From: Pseudidiomarina donghaiensis
GTDB taxonomy: Bacteria > Pseudomonadota > Gammaproteobacteria > Enterobacterales > Alteromonadaceae
Assembly (NCBI RefSeq): GCF_900116895.1
Contig: NZ_FPCF01000003.1
Span: 62,001-126,000, forward strand
Reading direction: 5' to 3'
Length of the DNA stretch: 64,000 nucleotides
Under the pieces are notes generated by a model. The model was given only the letters and a program-made list of their open reading frames with translations, did not search any database and was not told the origin of the DNA. Position 1 is the stretch's first letter. Each line of letters begins with the position of its first letter. The position numbers were made by a program, and so were the translations under genes. This document shows, in pieces, positions 36,222-45,295 of this stretch.

Positions 36222-37517
36222 TTACCACCAAATGAACAAGCCAATGGCAACGGCCAAACCAACAAAAGGAACCACCACGGTTACGGCCGCAACTGGCCAA
36301 TAAGCAGCCTGATGCGTTTCTTTACAGATACCGCGAATGGTTGTTACCACATAGCCGTTGTGCGGCAATGAGTCGAGCGCACCCGATGAAATTGCAACAA
36401 TGCGGTGGAGCTGATCTGGGTTCACGCCGGCATCAATATAGTGAGGCCCTAACACGGGTAACGCGATGGCTTGCCCGCCTGACGCAGAACCGGTTAAACC
36501 CGCAATGACACTTACTGCAACGGCAGCACCGACAAGTTCATTGCCTGGTAGGTTTGTCATAACAGCCACAGCTTGCTCAAAAGCGGGAGTTACTTTGGCG
36601 ATGCTACCAAAGCCGACCACTGCAGCGGTGTTACCAATGGCCACTAAAGCTCCGGTTGATGCTTCAGTTAGAGCTTGCGATATGTTGTGGAAATAGTTGC
36701 GGTTAATTATCGCAATGGCTAAGACACCACCTGATAATGCAATAATAAGAGCGTTTTGTTTAAGTTCTTCATGAAACAAGAAGCTCAAAGTTAACACCAC
36801 AATGAGAGGTACCAAACCACTAATTGGGGACGGCAATTCGCGCTCAAGATTTTTGGGATCATCAGCACGAGATTCAAAAGTTTCACCATTAGCAACGGCT
36901 TTACCAATTAATCGGTTCAACCACCAATAACCGAACAAGGCCATAAGTACAGCAACGAAAAGACTAACTTCCCATGCTGCATATGGTGATGTGCCCAAGT
37001 ATTGAATAGGTATCCAGTTTTGAATTTCTGGTGAGCCTGCTGAAGTCATCGTGAAGGTAACCGAGCCAAAGGCCAAGGCGGCTGGGATAAATCGTCGTGG
37101 CAGGTTGGCATCTTTAAACAAAGACAAGGCCATCGGGTAAACCGAAAACGCCACTACAAACACGCTAACCCCGCCGTAGGTCAAAATAGCGCAGGCCAGC
37201 ACGACTGCAAGCATGGCTTGTTTGCGACCAAGCTTATTAATAATCCACTTTGCCACACTGTCAGCGGCGCCGGTATCTTCCATGAACTTACCAAAGATAG
37301 AGCCGAGCAAGAACATGAAAAACCATGCTGCGACGAATGCAGCAAAACCGTCCATGTAAGCACTGACAAAATTAAGTTCACCCTGAAATAGGGGCACGTT
37401 GCTACACAATGCAACAATGACGGCGCACAGCGGCGCACTAATAAATAAGTTCATTCCGCGTAACGTCAGAATGATAAGCAGGGCAAGCCCACCCACAAGA
37501 CCAATCATGCTTAACAT
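36222..37517 (-). CDS. GntP family permease
   Basis: A 431-residue inner-membrane protein with about twelve hydrophobic segments. GLVGGLALLIILTLRGMNLF, AAVVGFGSIAKVTPAFEQAV and GLTGSASGGQAIALPVLG are typical of the GntP group, which takes up gluconate and, in other subgroups, hydroxy acids or short fatty acids. First gene of the operon with the acyl-CoA synthetase and esterase genes, which suggests a carboxylate rather than gluconate as substrate. AGAGG precedes ATG 37517; ATG 37508 is an alternative. The 243-base region upstream is shared with the divergent receptor gene. Confidence 0.87.
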   Translation of the reverse strand: MLSMIGLVGGLALLIILTLRGMNLFISAPLCAVIVALCSNVPLFQGELNFVSAYMDGFAAFVAAWFFMFLLGSIFGKFMEDTGAADSVAKWIINKLGRKQAMLAVVLACAILTYGGVSVFVVAFSVYPMALSLFKDANLPRRFIPAALAFGSVTFTMTSAGSPEIQNWIPIQYLGTSPYAAWEVSLFVAVLMALFGYWWLNRLIGKAVANGETFESRADDPKNLERELPSPISGLVPLIVVLTLSFLFHEELKQNALIIALSGGVLAIAIINRNYFHNISQALTEASTGALVAIGNTAAVVGFGSIAKVTPAFEQAVAVMTNLPGNELVGAAVAVSVIAGLTGSASGGQAIALPVLGPHYIDAGVNPDQLHRIVAISSGALDSLPHNGYVVTTIRGICKETHQAAYWPVAAVTVVVPFVGLAVAIGLFIWW

Positions 37518-37760
37518 GCATTACCTCTTTAACCGGTTCGTTTCAGATGTGCCATGACCCGAAGCGCCGTGTTGGTGTTTGTATGATGCGTTAATCGTTT
37601 ATTTTTTTACATAGTACTAACGTACAGAATACAAACACAAAACTTTCAGCTAGGGTACATAGGCCATGACAAAAGAATCGTTTGAGTTGCAGTATTGCAA
37701 CAGAGATAACAACAAAACTAGACAGATACAACAACTTAACCATCTCGGGAGATTGACATC

Positions 37761-39992
37761 ATGAATCAACCCATGTTTCGCCGCTCATTGTTAGCCGCAA
37801 CTATTGCTTCAGTAATGGCAATGCCGGCTTATGCGCAGCAAGAAGATAGTAGCACCAGTGACGAGCTGAAAGGCCTAGAACGAATTCAAGTAACCGCACG
37901 CCGCAAAACAGAGAGCATTCAGGATGTGCCTGTTTCGGTGTCATCGTTTGGTGCCGGCGACCTTGAGTCTGTTGGTGTGGAAGATATTACAGAGCTACAA
38001 CAGCGCATTCCAAACGCCACAATTCAAGTAAGTCGAGGAACTAACTCTACTCTAACCGCGTATATTCGTGGTGTTGGTCAGCAAGACCCATTATGGGGCT
38101 TTGAGCCAGGTGTTGGTGTTTATATTGATGATGTTTATGTCGCACGCCCTCAAGGCGCGGTATTAGAAGTATTTGATATAGAACGTATTGAAGTTTTGCG
38201 TGGGCCGCAAGGTACCTTGTACGGCAAAAACACCATTGGTGGCGCACTTAAATATGTCACCAAAGAACTGACCGGATATAACGAACTGTCAGTACAAGGA
38301 ACAATTGGTAGCTACAATCAGCGCGATATCAAAATTTCAGGTCAGACAGCATTGACTGATAATTTTTATGTAGGCGCAGCTGTTGCCTCATTGAACCGTG
38401 ATGGTTTTGGCGAGTACGTTAATACTGGCGAGGAAAACTACAATAAAGATCTCATGACCTATCGGTTATCAGCCAAGTGGCTCATTAATGACGACATGGA
38501 TCTGAAGTTTTCATACGATAATACCGATGATAGCTCGAATTCCAAAGGTGGTTATCGATTATTAACCAGTGCTGTAACTGGTCAAGAACCTTATGCCGAC
38601 GTTTATAATTCAAACACAGCGATGCCGGTTGATAACACCGTTGAAACCGAAGGTTGGTCATTAACCTACAACTGGAATATCAATGATGATTGGGCCTTCA
38701 AGTCAATTACCGCAAGCCGTGAAGGTTATACCAACACAAACATCGATTTTAACTCAACTGGCGAACCTATTTTTATGGTGCCAGCAATTTACGAAGACGA
38801 GCAGTTCACCCAAGAATTCCAGGTGAGTTATTCCAACAATAGAAACTTTGACTTCGTTGGTGGCGTTTACTTGTACGATGGTGAAGCCTGTGGCGTGTTC
38901 GGCACTGTGCTACCTATGTACCTAGCAGCTTTGGGTGGCGTAACCGTTGATAATGGCGGCTGCGTAGACACCGATAGCTTGGCGGTATACGGCCAAGGTA
39001 ACTACGCAATATCGGATGACTTAACGTTAACCGTGGGTGGTCGTCTAACTAAAGACGAAAAAGAAGCAGATGTTTTCCGTTATACCTACTTGGGTGTTCA
39101 TTATATTAACCAAGACCCGAATGCGGATTACGGTACACCGTTTGCGGTTAACTCTGAATTCACGACTAAGGCTGACTGGAGTAAGTTCTCGCCACATGTG
39201 GCATTGAACTACAAGTTATCTGAAGACGTCATGGTTTATGGTAGCTATAGCAATGGCTTTAAGTCTGGCGGCGTAGATATGCGAGCTGATCAGTCGCTTA
39301 ACCCAACCATCAATGAACCCTACGATCCAGAAATTGTGGATACCGTGGAATTTGGTATGAAAACCGAATTAATGGATGGTCGTATGCGTTTGAACACCGC
39401 CGTGTTCTACTCTGATTACCAAGACATGCAAGTGACAGTGCAACGTGTTGTGCCAGCAGGTATTTCGTCACAAGTATTGAATGCGGGTGAGTCAACGGTT
39501 AAAGGCTTTGAGTTTGAAACCGTATTCGCCGCAACAGATAGCTTAAATGTGACTGCGATGTTGGGCTACATAGATGCCGAGTTCGATTCGGTGATTTATA
39601 CAGAGCCAGCTACTGGCGACACAACCGACGTCACCAATGCGTGGTCGTTCCAAAATACACCTGAGTTAACCTATAACGTAGGCTTCAATCAAACATTTGA
39701 TACATCGTTCGGTCAAATTGTTTGGTCTGGTAATTACGCCTACCGTGATGATACACAGATGTTTGAGGCACCGTCGGCGTTAGATCAAGAAGGTTATGGT
39801 CTGCTTAATACCAGTGTGGTGTGGTACTCCAACAACAGCAATTGGTCGGTCGGCTTGCACGGCAAGAACCTTACTGATGAAGAGTATCGCGTAGGTGGCT
39901 ATAACTTCGGACCAACTTTCGGCGACGATGCTGTGGTTGGTTATTATGGCGACCCACGTACTGTTTCCCTGGCTGTGGGGTACAAGTTTTAA
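37761..39992 (+). CDS. TonB-dependent outer-membrane receptor
   Basis: A 743-residue receptor with a signal peptide ending MAMPAYA. The TonB box region is near IQVTARRKTE. The plug domain (about 45-160) contains DVPVSVSSFGAGDLESVGVE, IRGVGQQDP, DDVYVARPQGAVLEVFDIER and VLRGPQGTLYGKNTIGGALK. The remainder is a 22-strand barrel ending VSLAVGYKF with a C-terminal Phe. It imports a large or scarce ligand using TonB energy. It is divergent from the GntP/ligase/esterase operon, so the ligand may be a lipid-like ester or acid and not a siderophore; no Fur-like box was seen upstream. A regulator gene follows on the same strand. Confidence 0.93.
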   Translation: MNQPMFRRSLLAATIASVMAMPAYAQQEDSSTSDELKGLERIQVTARRKTESIQDVPVSVSSFGAGDLESVGVEDITELQQRIPNATIQVSRGTNSTLTAYIRGVGQQDPLWGFEPGVGVYIDDVYVARPQGAVLEVFDIERIEVLRGPQGTLYGKNTIGGALKYVTKELTGYNELSVQGTIGSYNQRDIKISGQTALTDNFYVGAAVASLNRDGFGEYVNTGEENYNKDLMTYRLSAKWLINDDMDLKFSYDNTDDSSNSKGGYRLLTSAVTGQEPYADVYNSNTAMPVDNTVETEGWSLTYNWNINDDWAFKSITASREGYTNTNIDFNSTGEPIFMVPAIYEDEQFTQEFQVSYSNNRNFDFVGGVYLYDGEACGVFGTVLPMYLAALGGVTVDNGGCVDTDSLAVYGQGNYAISDDLTLTVGGRLTKDEKEADVFRYTYLGVHYINQDPNADYGTPFAVNSEFTTKADWSKFSPHVALNYKLSEDVMVYGSYSNGFKSGGVDMRADQSLNPTINEPYDPEIVDTVEFGMKTELMDGRMRLNTAVFYSDYQDMQVTVQRVVPAGISSQVLNAGESTVKGFEFETVFAATDSLNVTAMLGYIDAEFDSVIYTEPATGDTTDVTNAWSFQNTPELTYNVGFNQTFDTSFGQIVWSGNYAYRDDTQMFEAPSALDQEGYGLLNTSVVWYSNNSNWSVGLHGKNLTDEEYRVGGYNFGPTFGDDAVVGYYGDPRTVSLAVGYKF

Positions 39993-39999
39993 CCCCACG

Positions 40000-40045
40000 C
40001 AGTGGTTACCTGATTTTCATTTCAGGTAACCACTGACTTTTCCCT
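40000..40045 (+). terminator. Hairpin between receptor and response regulator genes
   Basis: CAGTGGTTACCTGA (40000-40013) pairs perfectly over 14 bases with TCAGGTAACCACTG (40022-40035), followed by ACTTTTCCCTTT. It probably terminates or attenuates transcription from the receptor gene. Confidence 0.75.
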
Positions 40046-40059
40046 TTGGACGCGCTAGC

Positions 40060-40758
40060 ATGAGTCAATTGAATTCCACTGAATCAGGTTTAGTTATGGC
40101 GCGTGCAGTTATTGCCGATGATCACCCGTTATTTCGAGCCGCTTTAAAACAGGCACTAGGTGAAACCCTAGACGCTCCTATTCTTGAAGTCGCATCGTTT
40201 GAGCAGTTACTTGAATTGATTCGGCGCGAACCGCAAATTGAGTTGGTTCTACTAGATTTAACCATGCCGGGTAATCGCGGATTAACCGGCTTAACGTCGT
40301 TACGCAGTCGCTACCCCGACATATTGGTGGTGATTGTTTCGGCCAATGAGCAAGTGCCAACCATTCGTCAAGCAATGGCCTTCGGCGCTAGTGCCTACAT
40401 ACCAAAGTCGATGCCTTTAGCAGAGTTACAACAAGCAGTGCACACGGTGTTAGCGGGCGATACCTGGTTACCTGAACACTTGCGGGATGATGTCGAAGCG
40501 AGTGATGCCGGGGCGCATGCAGAGTTTGCGAGTCGTTTGGAACAATTAACACCTCAGCAGTTTCGTGTTCTTGAGTGTTTAGCCGATGGGTTACTCAATA
40601 AACAAATTGCTTATGAGCTCAATGTGCAAGAAACCACAATTAAACAGCATGTTTCAGCCATATTACGCAAATTAAATGTGATTAATCGCACACAAGCCGG
40701 TATTGTTTTCAAACAAATGCTCAATGCCAATGAATTTAGTCACGAAGCAGACGCTTAA
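40060..40758 (+). CDS. crbR: LuxR/NarL-type response regulator (CrbR/ErdR-like)
   Basis: A 232-residue regulator. The receiver domain (about residues 12-130) has the acidic pair in VIADDHPLF, phosphoacceptor Asp in LVLLDLTMPGN, and the Lys of AYIPKSMPL. The C-terminal LuxR HTH (about 165-225) shows LTPQQFRVLECLADGLLNKQ and LNVQETTIKQHVSAILRKLN. Its convergent neighbour encodes an SLC5-fused hybrid kinase, the CrbS type. In Vibrio and Pseudomonas CrbSR controls acetyl-CoA synthetase and acetate use. The symbol is given by architecture and context. The ATG at 40060 has a weak ribosome site; ATG 40096 is possible. The last 23 bases overlap the kinase gene. Confidence 0.8.
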   Translation: MSQLNSTESGLVMARAVIADDHPLFRAALKQALGETLDAPILEVASFEQLLELIRREPQIELVLLDLTMPGNRGLTGLTSLRSRYPDILVVIVSANEQVPTIRQAMAFGASAYIPKSMPLAELQQAVHTVLAGDTWLPEHLRDDVEASDAGAHAEFASRLEQLTPQQFRVLECLADGLLNKQIAYELNVQETTIKQHVSAILRKLNVINRTQAGIVFKQMLNANEFSHEADA

Positions 40759-43700
40759 TTAAGCGTTTTAAGGCCGCCACCTTTATTGGCTTGGGAATAA
40801 ACAGAGCCTGCTCACTAATAACTTGTTCACGCACGGTTTCGTCAGGATCTGCCGAATTAATTATTGCCGGAATGTGGTCATTTGCAAAAGCCTTTCGAAC
40901 CACACGCAGCACGTCTATCCCCGTATCGTATTGTTCTAAGTGGTAGTCAAATACTAGTAAATCCGGACAGCTTAGCTGCCAAGGCAACTGCTCGCGGTTG
41001 GCTGCACTATGCACTGTAGCGCCCCAGCTTTCGAGTAACTGCGTCATGGCCTGTAATACTGCCGCGTCATTGTCGAGTAACCAAATTGTGCGATGTCGGA
41101 GAAAACTATCGTTTGCACCAATAGCCGTACGTCGCGGTTTAGCCAATTGCTGTTGCCAAGCAACCTTGGTAAAAGTTAGGCTAAAAGTTGTGCCGTGGCC
41201 AACTTCGGACTTGAGTGAGATAGGTATGTTAAGTAATCGACACATACGTTCAACAATAGCAAGGCCGAGCCCGAGGCCCGGATTTTCACCAGCTTGTTCT
41301 ACCTGATGAAACTCTTTAAATATTTTATCTTTTTGATCGCTCGGAATGCCGCAACCGGTATCGATGACGTGTAATTGCGCACCCTGTTTATTGCGGCGTA
41401 CACCAATAAGTACTTTACCGTGCTCGGTATAGCGCACCGCGTTGGAAATTAAGTTCTGCACGATGCGACTAATCATTTTACGGTCAGTTTGAAGTGTTAA
41501 CCGTGTGGGTACATAGTCGATGCTCACGCCTTTTTCGGCAGCGATTATTCGTTGACTCTCAACTAATGGCTGAATAACTTCATGCAAATGAACTTGCTGA
41601 TAATTTACTGGGAGATTTCCGGCTTCTAAACGCGTCATTTCTAACAGCATGGTTAATAATTCTTCCGCGTTAGCTAACGACTGTTGAATTTGTCGTGCCA
41701 ATTTTGCCGGCTCATCATGCAAACGCTGGGTCAGCATGTCGCAGAATAAGGTTGCGGCATTAAACGGTTGCATCAAGTCGTGACTTACCGCGGCAAAAAA
41801 ACGGCTTTTACTTTGGTGAGCTTGTTCTTCTGCTTGCTTCGCTACGACTAGTTCTGAGGTGCGTTCTGCCACGCGTTGCTCAAGCTCCGCATTGGCTTGC
41901 TCTAGCGCTCGTTGCGCTTGCACTAAATCGGTGATGTCTGTGTAGGTTGTAACAAAGCCTCCACCGGGCATCGGCGCCCCTTGCAATTCAATAACATGGT
42001 CACCTTGTTGGCGTTGATACCGGTAGGCGCTGCCTTGGCGCAGGTAGTCTAAACGCTTGCTGACTTCATCTTCTAAGTCTGCAGAAATATCGGCTTGAAT
42101 GAGGCCGCGCTGCGCATTGTAACGCAACAGGTCAGCCACTGGCATGCCAGCTTGTAAAAAGCCGGCGGGGTATTGAAATACTTCAACATAGCGGCGATTC
42201 CAAGCGACTAAGCGTAGGTCTTGGTCAATAACACTAATACCCTGTGGAATATTCTCGACCGAGGCTTGCAGTAGCTCACGGTTAAACTTATACAGTTGCG
42301 AGGCTTCGGTGGCCCAGGTCACTACTTGGGCGATGGGCACACTGGGTTGCTGGGTGACAGTATCAAGCAAAATACGACTCGCAGCCGTTCCAATAACGGC
42401 TGAGAGCTCCCGTTCAATGCGGGCTAAGAGTGCGCTCGGGACGAGCTCATCGGCAGGTGCGGTCGATAAATCTTGATGTAAACGCTCACTTAACCGCTCA
42501 AGTTCGAGCGAGTCAAAAAAGCGCGCTAACAATTGCCGTAGGCGGCCCCAACTAATCGGTTGATGCTGATAAAGTTCTGGGTGCCCGCCGGTGGGGTCAG
42601 TAAACAAGCGGCGTTGCTGTTGGTCAATGGTGCTAACTGGGCTTAACCATGAAACCAACATGTAAAGTGCTAAGTTGGCGCCAAGACTCAGCAGCACGCC
42701 ATAGCTTAATTGTAAATCGGACAGCCCCCGATTTAGTTGAATAGACGGCAGAAACAATAGCCATACCCACAAGCTTGTGCCGACTAAAATACCTAAACTT
42801 GCGCCAAGCCTGCTACCGCGTAACCACACAAGGCCACCCAACAAAGCAGGGGCAAGTTGGGCTAATAATGCCAATGAAAGCAAGCCAGCATTCACTAACG
42901 GTAGCGTGCTTTCGGTTAACTTGTGAAAGCCAAAAGCTAAAATGATGATAAGCGAAATAGTGGTACGGCGGATACGAAGAATGCGTTTGGGCGTAAAAGT
43001 GACATTTCTTAGCTTTCGTCGGGTATTGCGCAACCAAATTGGCATGACGACGTCGTTCGACATCATAATACTCAAGGCCAAGGTTGCAATAATGACCATG
43101 CTAGTGGCTGAAGCTAAGCCACCGATAAAGGCGATAACGGTCATTATTGCTGAGTCCGACTGTTGCAAAATAACGAGCATAAAGGCGTCTGAACTGGCCG
43201 CTTCTGGAACCAAAAGCAGGCCTGCAAGTGCTATCGGCAAGATAAATAAGTTAATGGCGAACAGGTATAATGGAAACGCCCAGCGCGCGGTGCGCAACTC
43301 TTCTGGGTCAGTGTTCTCAATATAGCTAACATGAAATTGTCGGGGCAGACAAAACATTGAAATCGCCCCCAGTAAAATATGCGTCAAGTAAACAAAACCG
43401 CCGCTTGTTTGACCTTGCAACACGGGGCTGACATCTTTAGCCTGGGCCGCCTGCAAAAATATGTCAGCCACACCATCGAACATGTTGTAGCTAATAAAAA
43501 TACCCACTGCCATAAAAGCTAGTAATTTTACCACCGACTCAAAAGCGACAGCGTCCATGAGACCAGAATGCTGTTCAGCTAGGCTCATGCGCCGCGTGCC
43601 AAATAGAATGGCAAACATCATCATGGCAAGAGCCACTAATGCCGCCACGTCGCCAAACCAAGGCACTGGTTTATCAGCAAGCCCAGTTACAGTGGCAAAG

Positions 43701-44113
43701 CTGCCGCTAATAGCGCGTAACTGCAAAGCGATATATGGCACGATACCGATTAACGCAATTAACGCGACCGCAACGGCTAAACTAGGCGATTTGCCATAGC
43801 GGTGGCTGATAACATCGGCAATCGAGGTGAGGTTTTGTTGCTTACAAACGTGCAGTAACCGCATTTGAATACGGTGGGCAAACAAGAATACCGCCATAGC
43901 GCCAATATAAGTTGGCGCCACAGACCAGCCATAGAAAGCTGACTGGGTTATGGTGCCGTAAAAGGCCCATGTGGTGCAGTGAATGCCTTGCGCTAAGGCA
44001 TAGCGGTAGGGTTTGACTTGGTTCGGCGGTTTACGCTCGCCGCGGTAGGCAATACTGTACAATACGGCAATGTATGCAATGGCCAATAATATTGCCGTAC
44101 CGGTGCTTAACAT
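40736..44113 (-). CDS. crbS: SLC5-fused hybrid sensor histidine kinase (CrbS-like)
   Basis: An 1125-residue membrane kinase. Residues about 1-500 form a sodium/solute symporter-like domain of 12-13 helices (GIHCTTWAFYGTITQSAFYG, ISHRYGKSPSLAVAVALIAL). Then come a PAS domain (about 620-735, NIPQGISVIDQDLRLVAWNR), a coiled coil, HisKA with the phosphoacceptor His in FFAAVSHDLMQPFNAATLF, HATPase (LISNAVRYTEHGKVLIGVRR, DTGCGIP, GLGLGLAIV) and a C-terminal receiver (LLVFDYHLEQYD). This matches CrbS/MxtR. It may sense or transport a small carboxylate. It is co-oriented with the upstream UPF0126 gene (three-base gap) and convergent with crbR. Confidence 0.88.
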   Translation of the reverse strand: MLSTGTAILLAIAYIAVLYSIAYRGERKPPNQVKPYRYALAQGIHCTTWAFYGTITQSAFYGWSVAPTYIGAMAVFLFAHRIQMRLLHVCKQQNLTSIADVISHRYGKSPSLAVAVALIALIGIVPYIALQLRAISGSFATVTGLADKPVPWFGDVAALVALAMMMFAILFGTRRMSLAEQHSGLMDAVAFESVVKLLAFMAVGIFISYNMFDGVADIFLQAAQAKDVSPVLQGQTSGGFVYLTHILLGAISMFCLPRQFHVSYIENTDPEELRTARWAFPLYLFAINLFILPIALAGLLLVPEAASSDAFMLVILQQSDSAIMTVIAFIGGLASATSMVIIATLALSIMMSNDVVMPIWLRNTRRKLRNVTFTPKRILRIRRTTISLIIILAFGFHKLTESTLPLVNAGLLSLALLAQLAPALLGGLVWLRGSRLGASLGILVGTSLWVWLLFLPSIQLNRGLSDLQLSYGVLLSLGANLALYMLVSWLSPVSTIDQQQRRLFTDPTGGHPELYQHQPISWGRLRQLLARFFDSLELERLSERLHQDLSTAPADELVPSALLARIERELSAVIGTAASRILLDTVTQQPSVPIAQVVTWATEASQLYKFNRELLQASVENIPQGISVIDQDLRLVAWNRRYVEVFQYPAGFLQAGMPVADLLRYNAQRGLIQADISADLEDEVSKRLDYLRQGSAYRYQRQQGDHVIELQGAPMPGGGFVTTYTDITDLVQAQRALEQANAELEQRVAERTSELVVAKQAEEQAHQSKSRFFAAVSHDLMQPFNAATLFCDMLTQRLHDEPAKLARQIQQSLANAEELLTMLLEMTRLEAGNLPVNYQQVHLHEVIQPLVESQRIIAAEKGVSIDYVPTRLTLQTDRKMISRIVQNLISNAVRYTEHGKVLIGVRRNKQGAQLHVIDTGCGIPSDQKDKIFKEFHQVEQAGENPGLGLGLAIVERMCRLLNIPISLKSEVGHGTTFSLTFTKVAWQQQLAKPRRTAIGANDSFLRHRTIWLLDNDAAVLQAMTQLLESWGATVHSAANREQLPWQLSCPDLLVFDYHLEQYDTGIDVLRVVRKAFANDHIPAIINSADPDETVREQVISEQALFIPKPIKVAALKRLIKRLLRD

Positions 44114-44116
44114 GGG

Positions 44117-44743
44117 TTAACGATGCCCATCGTGATGTTCATGAAAAACAATGAGAGACCATTGCCATCGCAGTGCTCCTAAACGCAGCAGTACGGTGGT
44201 AATGCCGCCCACTAAAATAGCTAGCAGCTGTGAATAGGGGGCAATAAACACAAACACAGTGCCTCCAATTAAGCAGGCCGTAGCGTATAATTCCCCTTTT
44301 AGTACCATGGGAATATCTCGAGCCAATACGTCGCGTAACATACCGCCAAAGCAGGCTGTCATGGTTCCCATAATGATACAAATAAGCGGTGAGAAGCCTG
44401 CTTCTAAAGCTTTCAGAGCTCCCATAACGGTGAAAAAACCAATACCGACGGCATCGGCAAGTAATAACGTTTTTTGGTGAATGTAAGCTTTGTAGCGTAG
44501 CCATAAAATTGTGGTCAGTGCGGCCAAGGCAACGGTATATAAATAATTTGGGTCATATACCCAAAACACAGGCATATCAAGAATTAGGTCGCGCGTGGTA
44601 CCGCCGCCAATGGCCGTGACTGTGGCTAGAACAATAACGCCGAAGCCATCCATGTTTTTGCGAAACGCCAACAAGGTCCCCGATATCGCAAACACAGCGA
44701 CACCTAAGTGATCAATCCAATAAAATAAAGTGGTGAGTTCCAT
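44117..44743 (-). CDS. UPF0126 / TRIC-like membrane protein
   Basis: The start is set at ATG 44743 (MELTTLFYWIDHLGVAVFAI), as family members begin at this point; an upstream in-frame start at 44773 would add a charged tail. The product is 208 residues with seven helices. It has the duplicated glycine-rich element GGGTTRDLIL and CFGGMLRDVLARDIPMVLKG typical of UPF0126 proteins (YadS, YicG), which resemble trimeric intracellular cation channels. A role in potassium or amino acid flux has been proposed for the family. It ends three bases before crbS, so it is probably in the same transcript. Confidence 0.85.
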   Translation of the reverse strand: MELTTLFYWIDHLGVAVFAISGTLLAFRKNMDGFGVIVLATVTAIGGGTTRDLILDMPVFWVYDPNYLYTVALAALTTILWLRYKAYIHQKTLLLADAVGIGFFTVMGALKALEAGFSPLICIIMGTMTACFGGMLRDVLARDIPMVLKGELYATACLIGGTVFVFIAPYSQLLAILVGGITTVLLRLGALRWQWSLIVFHEHHDGHR

Positions 44744-44940
44744 ATTATCGTTGCGCTTCTTTAGCCGTTCCAATCGGTTACGTTTTGTACTTGTTCAGTG
44801 TACGTCAATTTTCTCCCTATTTAAGCAGAAATTCGTTAGAATGCCTGCCATTCATTAAAAATTGGAGAAAAGGGCTTGTTTGCTTTAAATTGAGCCCCAT
44901 CTTTAACCTCAATAACTTAAAAATACATAAGGGGATACAC

Positions 44941-45276
44941 ATGGATTTCTTAATTCCAACAGCATACGCACAAGAAGCTGGCGCACCACAAGGTGGCGGC
45001 ATGGAGCTTATTTTTATGCTGGTTATGTTCGGTTTGATCTTTTATTTCATGATCTACCGTCCACAAGCAAAACGTGTCAAAGCACACAAAGAGTTAGTTT
45101 CTAGCATTAGTAAAGGCGACGAAGTATTAATGAATGGTGGTTTTGTTGGTCGCATTACTAAAATCTCAGAAGACAAAGATTTTATGGTTATCGCGGTTGC
45201 TGAAGGTATGGAAGTCACTGTACAGAAATCAGCAGTTACTGCAGTTCTGCCTAAGGGTACGATGAAATCTCTGTAA
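44941..45276 (+). CDS. yajC: Preprotein translocase accessory protein YajC
   Basis: The start is set at ATG 44941, with AAGGGG upstream; the longer frame from 44785 lacks family support. The product is 111 residues. One transmembrane helix (about 21-40, LIFMLVMFGLIFYFMIYRPQ) is followed by a cytoplasmic basic domain with KAHKELVSSISKGDEVLMNG. This is classic YajC, part of the SecDF-YajC complex that helps drive late steps of protein export. First gene of the yajC-secD-secF operon. In this genome the group is detached from tgt. Confidence 0.96.
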   Translation: MDFLIPTAYAQEAGAPQGGGMELIFMLVMFGLIFYFMIYRPQAKRVKAHKELVSSISKGDEVLMNGGFVGRITKISEDKDFMVIAVAEGMEVTVQKSAVTAVLPKGTMKSL

Positions 45277-45295
45277 CAAGAGATAAGGATTTAAC

